Virus record (IMG/VR): IMGVR_UViG_3300025118_000095
Location: 1 to 29,681 of that record
Strand: one strand, 5' to 3'
Origin: a virus
Length of the DNA: 29,681 nt
In this document: positions 8,614 through 18,500 of the stretch, piece after piece
Layout: every line of letters begins with the position of its first letter
Position numbering within the stretch: the first letter of the stretch is position 1
Translations under genes and position numbers: made by a program
Notes under the pieces: generated by a model
What the model was told of the DNA's origin: nothing
Database searches by the model: none
The model's input: the letters and a program-made list of their open reading frames with translations, nothing else

Positions 8614-9504
8614 ATGCCACCAATAATGATAAGAAAAAAATATGGATATACAGCCTCGGTTGCGCAAGGAACGAATAAAGTTATCGCCTGCTCTAAGGCT
8701 GACTGGGGAGCTATAAGAGACAACAGCTTCATAACTTTTGAAAGGGATGACGTTTTCTATAAAGTTCTTACTAAAAGGAAATTTTTATATAAAAAGTCAG
8801 TTACTATATTAAATAATACGCAACTTAAAATAAACGAAAACGCTGGAGCGATGCTCGCTGCAGATGACGAAATCTCTTTCTCTTATGACGAATATGAAGT
8901 TAAAGCGGCAAATATAAATAATGGAGGGTCGGGATACGAAGTCGGAGATATTTTAAGCCCGGAGGGCGGAGTATATAAATATAACTCTATTGATGAGCTC
9001 GACGTTCCTGCGCAAGTCACAGTTTCAGAAGTAGATAGCGATGGAAAAATTTTAGAGGCAGAGCTAACAAACCCGGGGGCTTATAACGTCTCGCCAGAAA
9101 ATTCCTGCAATGCGACATCGGGGTCAGGAGAAGGAGCGTCACTATCTTTAACTTGCGGACCGGCAGACGTCTCTCCCATTGAAGATAGGGGAATTGTTTC
9201 GGTAGATTTAAATAGCGATCATACTATAATTCATTTAGACCACTCTCTTCCGCCCAGAATACAAGCCGGAGAAATTAAAACAGAAAAATGGGAGCTTACG
9301 CTGAACATAAATTACGTAGGGGACAGTAAGTTTAGCGCTGGATATGAAATCGTAAAAGACTTTACTCCTAATTTTGATTTACCTTTAATACATTCAAAAT
9401 TAAATTCTAGTTATTTAGTATATAACGAAGCAATGGCTATACTTGACCAAAGAATTAAAGATATTGAAGACAAGTTAAGTTCCGAAGAGAACTTAGGTCC
9501 CTGA
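8614..9504 (+). CDS. Putative tail tip or fibre protein with GSGY-type beta repeats
   Basis: This 296-aa protein has a good ribosome binding site (AAGGA, 7 bases before ATG). Residues 1-100 are beta-rich and unfamiliar. Residues about 105-195 contain NNGGSGYEVGDI, a VDSDGKI turn and NPGAYNVSP, a variant of the GSGY unit found in the preceding gene. A few Cys occur here (SCNA and LTCG). The C-terminus (about 265-296) is a predicted coiled helix, AILDQRIKDIEDKLSSEE, which could trimerise. It is the last gene of the + operon, and its final 12 bases overlap the end of the tape measure gene on the other strand. It may be a short fibre or tip cap; I do not recognise the family. Confidence 0.65.
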   Translation: MPPIMIRKKYGYTASVAQGTNKVIACSKADWGAIRDNSFITFERDDVFYKVLTKRKFLYKKSVTILNNTQLKINENAGAMLAADDEISFSYDEYEVKAANINNGGSGYEVGDILSPEGGVYKYNSIDELDVPAQVTVSEVDSDGKILEAELTNPGAYNVSPENSCNATSGSGEGASLSLTCGPADVSPIEDRGIVSVDLNSDHTIIHLDHSLPPRIQAGEIKTEKWELTLNINYVGDSKFSAGYEIVKDFTPNFDLPLIHSKLNSSYLVYNEAMAILDQRIKDIEDKLSSEENLGP

Positions 9505-12500
9505 AATATTTCCGTCGTATAAGATTCCACCCTGACGTTTTTGATTAACTAGAGTATTTACGACCTCGTTCTTAATAATGGCGGCGAGGTTTCTTCCGTC
9601 TTCTCTATCCATCCCGTTTGAAGAGGTAGTGATCCCTCCCTTTTGATCAATATTAACCGTAATGCTAACATTGTTCGTCGAGCCCTCTGATGCCCTGTCC
9701 AGAGGAGACGCCCCCGGCGCTGGCGTGCCTTTAGCGTCTACGTAGCCGCCGTCGGCATACTTCTTTAACCGTCCAGTATTAAGAGCGTGAAAAAAGTCTA
9801 CTCCATAATTTCTAACCGCATCTGGCCTTACGACATATTCTCCACCCATCAACAAGGAGGGGACGTTGTCGCGACTTTTGTAACCCCCCTGCGCATCGAG
9901 ACCGGGCATCCCACCTTGGTTTCCACCGCCGCCCGGGATGCCCCCTATTGGCCGCCCGACCCCTGCTCCTCCTCGGCCACTAAAGAAATTAGACATTCCC
10001 CTTCCAAATCTATTACCGCTTGTTCCAAACGGAGCGGGCTGATTACCCGGGAACATTGTTCCCAGCGCGGTCATACCCAGCGCCATCAAGAGGGTATTTC
10101 TCATTTTCTTCTTTTTCATTCTATTGAATTCGTCTACCTCATCCTTCCACGCCTGTAGTTCCCGAGCTCTTTCGATCTGGTAATCTAAAAGGCTCGCAAC
10201 TTTATCTGCTCTAATTTGGTTACGAGGATTATCTTCATCCATCAAGGCCTGCCTAGTTAATCTTGGGTCGATGGCATAATGGCTTCCCCCAAGAGTGGGT
10301 TTATCACTATCATAAATAAAAGCGTTTCTCAAATTAAATCGAGCCATCTGACCCGTGTTACCGGCCTGATACTCTGTCAAAGAATCCATTTGCGACTGTG
10401 GATCCCTAGATGGATCGCCCGTAGGAAATCCACCATCAGCAAGGGTAGATGGGTCTTTTCCTTCAGCATTTACGGAATTTAAAAATCCTAAGCCGTATTT
10501 TCTAACCGAAGATTTTCTTATTACGTACTCTCCCTTTTGAAGTAGAGCGGGCACGTCATCTTTTACGCCGCTACCGCCCACGACCATCCCGCCCATCAGT
10601 GCTCTTTTCTTACCCTTCTGAGCCGCGGCCTTCTGGCCCATGGCTCCAAAAATACCTGTTTGACTTGCGATTGCGGCCATGCCACCAAACGCGCCGACAG
10701 AGCCACCAAAGCCGAAGCGCTGGATACCGTCGTTGCCTACGATTCCTCCTTTAGCACCACCGAACATATTTGAAAGGGGATTAAAGATGAACCGGTTTAC
10801 GGCCATCTCAATTAATTGTTTCTGCACCATTTTGCCGATGCCTTCGAACAGGTCACCGAAGGCTTCTCTTGCGTCCTTCGTCCCGTCGATCAATGCTCCA
10901 AATGCGGTGGATACTTCTGACCGGAATTGCTGAGAGACGTTAAACAAGGCGTCTTCCGCATCTCTTTCCATCATATCAGCACTGTATTTCCAGCTTTGAG
11001 CAATGTCAGCAAACGTGTTCTTCATCGAATAAGAGCCATCCTTCTTTCTTTGAAGAGCCTTGGTTCTCGTCCGCATCTTGGCCACTCTTTCGTCTTCGTA
11101 CATAGTCGGATCCAGCTTTTGTAAATCGATTTCTCTATTCAGATCATTAATCTTTGTCGCAAGGTCCGCCCTCTTATTATTGGCCCAGTCCTCCAGAATA
11201 GCCGTACGTCGGGCATCGACGTCTTGGCCTTTTTGTTCTAGCATGGCAAGGTTTCGTAGCTCTTCTACTCTTTTAGCCATGTTGGCTCTTTGCTCACTAA
11301 AGTCCGTCATTCTGGTCAAGGAGTGTTTAAAAACTCCCAAGTCTTTTTCGGCTATATTTAATTGACTATTTAATTTATCCGCGTCCCAATCCATAGCTGA
11401 TTCTCCAAATCGAGCTATAACTTGTTTTTGAATTTCATCTGAAAATGCCCATACGCCAGCGTCTGCGCCAGCAGGTCCTTCCATATCTTTAGTCTCCTTT
11501 TTAAGTTGACCAAGAATTTTCAACTCTGCATCTACCTTATCTTTGTTTCTTTTTAGAGCATCTACGTCTGCATACTTTACCCCTTCAAAATCTTTAAAGA
11601 TATCTTTTTCCAAAGCCATACCGCCTTTAGCTTGAAAGCCTCTGGTTTTATCTGACACACCCCACCTCTTTTGTTGCTTGCCTAAATAAGTTTGATCATC
11701 GAAATCTAATCCCGTATGTGCTCTTTGAGAATAATTAATAAGGTTTCTCTGGCTCCGAAGACGGATTCTTCTCATTTGATCTAACTCTGTATAATGAGCC
11801 CCAGTTTGTTTATCCCTACGCCTCGTATTCAATTGGTTTCGCAGGTTGTTTCTGGTCCCGCCTACAGCCATTTGACTTTTCCAAGGCCGATAGGTTCTGC
11901 TGTCTGAACGGTTTTCGTCTTCACCGAAATCAAAGTTTCCGTACATTATGTCCGTCGGAGTCAACAGTTTGACTTGGCCCGGTTTTAGTGTTTTATTATA
12001 TTTTGAGACCTTGGAAGTTTCTTTGGCGAAATTCTTACCGTAGTTGTTTTTCATATTCAACGTACCGATGTTGAAATCGAACAGCTGACCGAATCCAGTC
12101 TGAGCCTGCATTTTCTCGTTGGCCTTTCTAATGTCGCCATTATTATCCTTGAACCATTTATTTCTCGCTTCGAGAAGTTTTTCTAATTCGTCCGATCTTG
12201 TATCGATATCACCTTCGTACGCGTTAAGCTGCGCCGCTAATTGCTCCCAGTCCTTATCGGTCAAAGACTGGTAAAGGTCAACTCCCGGAGTTTTGCGCTT
12301 ACCATCCTGATCCGACCGGGAGACCCGGGTCGTCCATGTTCCTTGCATTGCGGCAGCTTTAACTTCCGGTCCAGTCATCTTTGCACTCCCCTTCGCGCCC
12401 TTGCCCTCCTTGGCCTTAGCGTTGGCGGCATCAACAATTCTCGGTATTAATTCTGTTCTTAATATTCTCTCTTGGTCCGCGGTCAGTTGATTGAGTGGGT

Positions 12501-15500
12501 GCATCGACATGGTGGCTTTTTCTCTTTCCCAACTCCCCGGAAGCTGGGCCTTGCTCAAGATGCCGCCTCTGCCGCCTCGATTCCTAAATTGTGTGAAGAT
12601 ACCTCCTTCTCTATCTGTTCCAGTTAAGCCGCTATTCGTGGGACCGAGATTCGGGCCCGAGACGCTATGGGATTGCTTGGCTTCATAGCCGAATATTCTA
12701 GCGAGAGCCTTCTGAACATCTATCCGGCTCAGGCTAACCTCTCCATATGTGCCATCTACGGTCCACTCATTTTGGTTGTAACTGGTCTTGCCCCTCTGAG
12801 CCAAAGCTCTCGAAGTCATATGCCCCCCGGGCTTCTGCAGGCCAAATTCTGTGGTACCCTTTCGTAAGAATCCTTTTCGGCCGGGGCCTTGGACAATGCC
12901 TTCAAGCTCCTCCATACTCTTTATCTTCAGGAGGTCTATGCCTTGCGTCTTGAACCAACTATACATTGCCTTTGAATCCACACCAGCCACCTTGCCCGAG
13001 GCGCCACCGGCCATTGAGGCCGCCCAATGTTGAAACCGGCCCTCCATTCCCATTTTTTGCGTTACCGCATTGTCTTTCGGGGACCTAAAATTTTCCGCGT
13101 AGGCCTTCCTAGAGATGCTCCCTTCTCTCAGTACCCTTGCTATGTCTGCGTCCTTGATCATGTCGAATACTTTAGAGCCCCCTTGTTTTATCAGTGCTGC
13201 AGCCTCCTCGTAATATTCATCATCAGTTCTTTTGGGGCCGGGATACTTGTCCAATAAAGCCTTTTCGCCCGCCGGGCCCGGGGCCACCTTGTTGGCCGGC
13301 ATAACGTTGCCACGGCTGCGCAGTGCCTTTTCCTCCACAAGCCATTTTTCCTTATCTCTCATTTTGAGCGCGTCTATTAATACGTCCCCATTTTCCTTGA
13401 GCCATTCTTGTTCTCTTTTGGCTGCCTGTCCTTGGTTCATTAATTCATTTAATATATTAATAGCCTTTACGATCTCGTTAGCGTCAGACGTACCATTCAC
13501 AGCGACGTTGTCTAACTGTTCGCCAGTAAATCTACGATCCTCAAAATGCTGCTTCGACACGTGCTCGGCTTCCGCGTCGGAAATTATCTCCAAATTTCTG
13601 TCCAAATTCGAAAAGTTGGTGTTCTGGTTTTTTGCCCCCTGCTTACCAACAGCATGCATGTTAGCAGACATAGAGTTGCCAACAGCTTGGCTATATTTGT
13701 TAGTTTGGTTGACCCCATCAATATTCTCTTTTCTGAGGTTCATCATATGGTTGTCGGCGGCGATAGCGTCTGCCTTCGCTTGCTCATTGATAGCGGCGGT
13801 GCCTCTCTCGGTTGCGGTAGCCGCATTTGCCCCAGCGTTTACGACAGCTTGATCTAGATTCCCTTGCGCCATGATGATCGCATTTGCGCCCCCCGTTACG
13901 TCTTTAGCAATAGTCTTCTGTCCGGCCACAATCTCACCGGTGTTTTCGCTGTCGGCTTTAACTAAATTATTATTAAATGCGATAATATCACTATTAAAAT
14001 GGTCTGTGATTTTATCTAGCTCTGTAGCTTTAATTGCAGAGATAAATGCTTGCTTGTTATTTTCAAATAGTTCGTTACCTTGAGCGACAATGATGTCCTG
14101 CAAGATCTGAAGTCCCTGATTCATTTCCATCATTTGATCAGGCATCAAATCGAATTTCATTTGCTTAGCCATTTGCGCTGCGGCCGTTTGAGCTATTGCC
14201 TCAGGGTCAGAAGCCTTTTCCAAAGCTTGATAGGCCTTGTCTCCCTCTCCTACTCCTTGAAATTTTAATTGTTTTTTGGCTTCCGCTAACTCCTGCTTGA
14301 TCGTCTCCATCCTTCCCGCCATGCCTATGCCAGCCAAAGCTCCAAAAGCTTCGGGCTGTAGTCTCTCGCCATGAGTGTCCCTTATGTTCATGTTGTTGAC
14401 TAAATGATCCAATAAGGCCGTGGCTGCCCTGCCAGCATCTATCTTGCTTCGTCCGTCGGGCGTGAGTCCTTCTGCTGGGATGCCCCCTCTTTCGACATTA
14501 ACTTTCGGTCCCTTTGGAAGCATCGATCGAATGAGAAAATTCATAGTTTTATTTGTCAGAGCTTCTTGATTGGTTGGAGCCCCAAATCTGCCAATGGATT
14601 GTCCGCCCATTGGTCCTCCGTACGAAGCAATTTTTTCCTGAACAATCAGTGCTTGTTCCTGTAACCGATGTTGGTCTAACAGGATGGTTTTTTGCATTTC
14701 GTTTTCATCAATTAGCAACGACATCTTTTGCGCAAATACTTCTGAAATATCTTTCATTTCTAACCCGATAACTTCAGCCATAAGCTCAGGATTATTTGCT
14801 CCGCCAGTCCTTAACGCCTCTTCTATTTCTCCAAGCACGCCTGACATATCTTTAAACTCTGTGGGTTTTTTCTTTATCTCTCCTAAGTGATCAACCATGA
14901 TTGGCATCAAAGCTTCCGTTAAGGCCATCTGCCTGTTTGTATCTTTCTCTATCGACCTTGTTTGTTCGGCGGTTGGAGCTTTTGCCATATGCCCCTGTAA
15001 TTTTTTTACGGAGTCTAGAAGCTGCTTTTGAGTAACATTAAAGGTTTTATTCATGGCTTCCGTGATAGCCTTCCTTTGATTTTTAACTAGCCCTGCGTTC
15101 ATTTTCATGACCTTTAATTCTGTGTCCATCCGGCCAGTCTCGACTTTACCCATAAAAGGCTTCATTTGATTTATGCCTTCTCCAGCATACATCTCGCTCC
15201 AGTTAAGCCCCATGTCATCTCTACGGGTCTTCATCTTGTTAATAAAGTCTATTCTTTGTTTCTCTAGCTTTATTTCCATGTTCATCTTCGTCATCGTCAA
15301 GTTCGTTGCGTCCTTGATTCTTTTCATTTCGGCGTCATATCTATCATCAATAGCTTTATTGAGTTTGATTATTCTTGCGGCCTCCTCAACGTCCAACATA
15401 TTTTGTCTTAGGTCGGTTAGGGACTTGCCTAGAGATTCCGCAGCTTTTGCTCCAGATTTTGTATTTTCCGCGGTCTTTCTAAATTGTTCGATATACTCTT

Positions 15501-18500
15501 CTGGGACACCAAATGCCCTTAGCTCTTTTACAAACTTTTCTAATTCATTAGCGTCCATATCTGTTCCGATACTAGAAACTAGCGCCTGTAATCCTGCAAT
15601 ATTTTTACCTCCTTCATCTCCCTTCAGCATATCTTTGTCGACCTCTCTACTAATCATTTGAGTATAATCGACTAAATTCTTTTTCCCCGCTGCGCCCTTA
15701 AAGATATCGTCACCCTTTTGCACGCCGAAGTCCTCAAGGAAAGTTCCCTTTAAGCCTTCTTGATCCCAGCCCATCCCTCGCATCGCACCCCGCCCCATGT
15801 CCTGCCACCAGCTGCGTTCTCCACCATAAATTTTTTCCTGATAGTGAGCGGCTCCTGTGGCTATGCGAGATTCGTCAGATAGTGTTTTTGCGGTCTCGTC
15901 AAAGAATTTTTTAATTGATTCTGCGTCTTTTTTAACGTGAGAAAATTGCTGCCTTACATGAGCGGGCATATCCATAAGGGCATCTTCTAAAGCGTCCTTC
16001 CTTTTAGCTAGCTCTTCTGGTTTTATCGTGCTAGACTTCATGCCTTCTTCTAGTTTTTCGAAAGCACCTAGATACTGTTGAGAAGAGTTCTGAAACTGGG
16101 TTAATTTTTCTTTAGCTTCTTCTGCGGTCTTCTTTAACTGTGCCAACGGATCCTTGTATGGACCCATAGCTTGCATTATTCCAATTAATGCTCCTCCGGC
16201 TAATGCGGCTCCAGCAATATATGGGTTACCCGTCATTGCGCCCATCATCGCAAAACTGCCCGCAGTTTCGACTCCTCCTATAACACCTTGAGCTTTTTCA
16301 GAATCTCCAGCTACGGTTCTAGCCATGCCTCCGACCATGGGTAATGCCATCATAGCTCCCATGCCCATACCTTGACCAGCGTTCATTGCTCTGCCTCCCG
16401 CAGTGCCTCCTTGAACGCCCTTTCCTTTAACGACCTGACCGCCGGTCATTGCGGCATTTTTATTATGCGCGGTGGCTTCTGCCTGCTTAGCCGCGGAGTT
16501 TCTCCTACTATCCCTAGCAGATTGACGTGTCGCATTTGTGTTCTCAACAGAGGCTTTGTGTTCTGCTTGCTTCGCCTGAGCCAATGCGCGATCTTTTTGA
16601 GCCTTCGTCTTTGCTTTAGCAATAGCATCTCTTGCTGCTTTTTCTTCGAGAGTTAAAGTTTTCGTGACTTTTTTCTTTTCAGAAATTAATCTTTTATTTA
16701 CTTTTGCGAGCTCTTCCCGATACTCTTTCCTTTCGTCCTTGGTCATCCCCTTTGTATTAACCAGACCGGTGGCGGTACGTCTACTAGCATATTTATCGAC
16801 TCCGGTTGTAGAATCTTTACCCACCAACTTTCTTGCTTCTTTATTTTGCGTGCGGTCAGCTTTACTCTCTGATTTTGTAGCCTTTTTTTCAGCGTCTCTC
16901 GACTCTTTTCCCAATTTCTTTCTATCTTCAAGAGATTGTTTTCTTGCTTCGTTAGCGTCCCTTTCTGCCTTTTCGGTTGCCCCTAGCTCTTCTTGTAATG
17001 TTCCAGCGGCTTTAGATACCTCTTTAAACGATTTAACATTATCATTTATACCCATCGCTAAGAAGCCCAAGCTTCCCGTAATCATGGCCATGTCCATTCC
17101 TGTTGCAAAGTTAGGAATCACTCCATCGTGCCCGAACTTGCTCGTATATCCTCCGCCCCCGCCGAGACGGGCTTGCATTTTTTCTGAATTGTTAAACGCT
17201 TTTTCCCATCCTTCGGGATGATCTCTTTTGACGTCTGCGAGGCTTGCTTGAGTTTTTTTGTCTCTAACGAAATAGCCTATTTTTTTATCAAAGTCGACAA
17301 CAGGATCTCCTCCCATAGCTCTTTCGGTATCCATGGCGGTTTTTAAAGCCTCCCTGTCAGGAATAAATCCTTGGGCCATGAGTTTTATGTTCGATTTTAT
17401 TCCCGCTTTTTGTTCCTGCCTCGCTAGAGTAGCCATTCCTTGGGAGGTTCCTCTAAAATTAGCCTGCATCAATGATTTGATCGTAGCCTGACCCTCTGGA
17501 GTACCAAATAAAATCTTAGTTGCCATCGATTCAATAGAGTGAGGATTGTAACTTCTCTTCGCGTCGGAATAACTACCGAAACTCTCATCAAAAATCTTTT
17601 GAAGATTACCGGCGTCGCTGGGCTGAAAGTCCCATCTGCGATAATCATTTGTATCCTTGTTGAGCCAAGAACTACTTTGTCCTATGGCTGTCGTAATAGA
17701 ATCTTCAAATATTTCTCCCTGTAGGGAGGATGAAATAGTATCGCCAACATATTTTTGAGCTCTCGTTTTTACCCCAGCCTTATTAACCGGTTTTATTTTT
17801 GTTCCTTTGGTTAACATCTTAGAAGTATTTAAGATAATATTCGTATAAGCGTCTGCTAGTTGACTTTTAACTTGCTCTCTAATTCCACTTTGTTTTTCAA
17901 TATCTTTTACTCCCGATACTCCGAAGCTCACAGCAACATTGCTTTTTGATAATCGTTGTGTTAATGAAGTTAGATCTTTCGGAGAAACCTTCATGCCCGT
18001 CCCCTGCATAATCTTTGAAAGCGCTTGGGTGTTACCTCTGGATCCAGCCTGAATTCTTTTGGCTATTGAGTCGCCTCGCATAACATAAGTCTCGGGTCTT
18101 TCCTTCATTCCCGATATATTTTGCGCAACCAACATTTGAGCCTGACTCTTGGTTTGAAGGCTGACCGCATTACCGATATTTCCCCCGGTTCCAATTGCTG
18201 CGACTCCCTTCTTATCTGTCGCTAAAACGTCTTTGTGTCCCATCCGTTGGCGCGCTGCCGGGCGAAAGTTAGGAACAAAGCCTTGATAAAATGGTGCAAT
18301 CCCTCTCTGCTTTTCTCTCAATGCTGCAATTGCATTGTTAGAATCAAATCCTACCTCTCGATTAAATTGATCTAAGCTCGTAACTTCGCCTTCGGTATAT
18401 TTTGCTAATTCTTTGCCCCTATTAGAAATTTCTCTTCCGACAACATGCTGTAGCTTGTCTAAATGTTTTCCAGCAATTTGATCTCCTGCATCCGCTTTTC

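Noticed and set aside
8073-8732. 219-codon open frame on the - strand across two + genes
   Set aside because: It spans the junction of two well-supported + strand genes with good context and has no recognisable protein features.
13232-13852. Long open frame of 206 codons opposite the tape measure, and similar ones at 15173-15661 and 16664-17221
   Set aside because: They lie entirely antisense to a continuous 3850-codon gene, have Ser/Leu/Phe-rich low-quality composition from reversed Ala/Lys/Glu codons, and show no domain.
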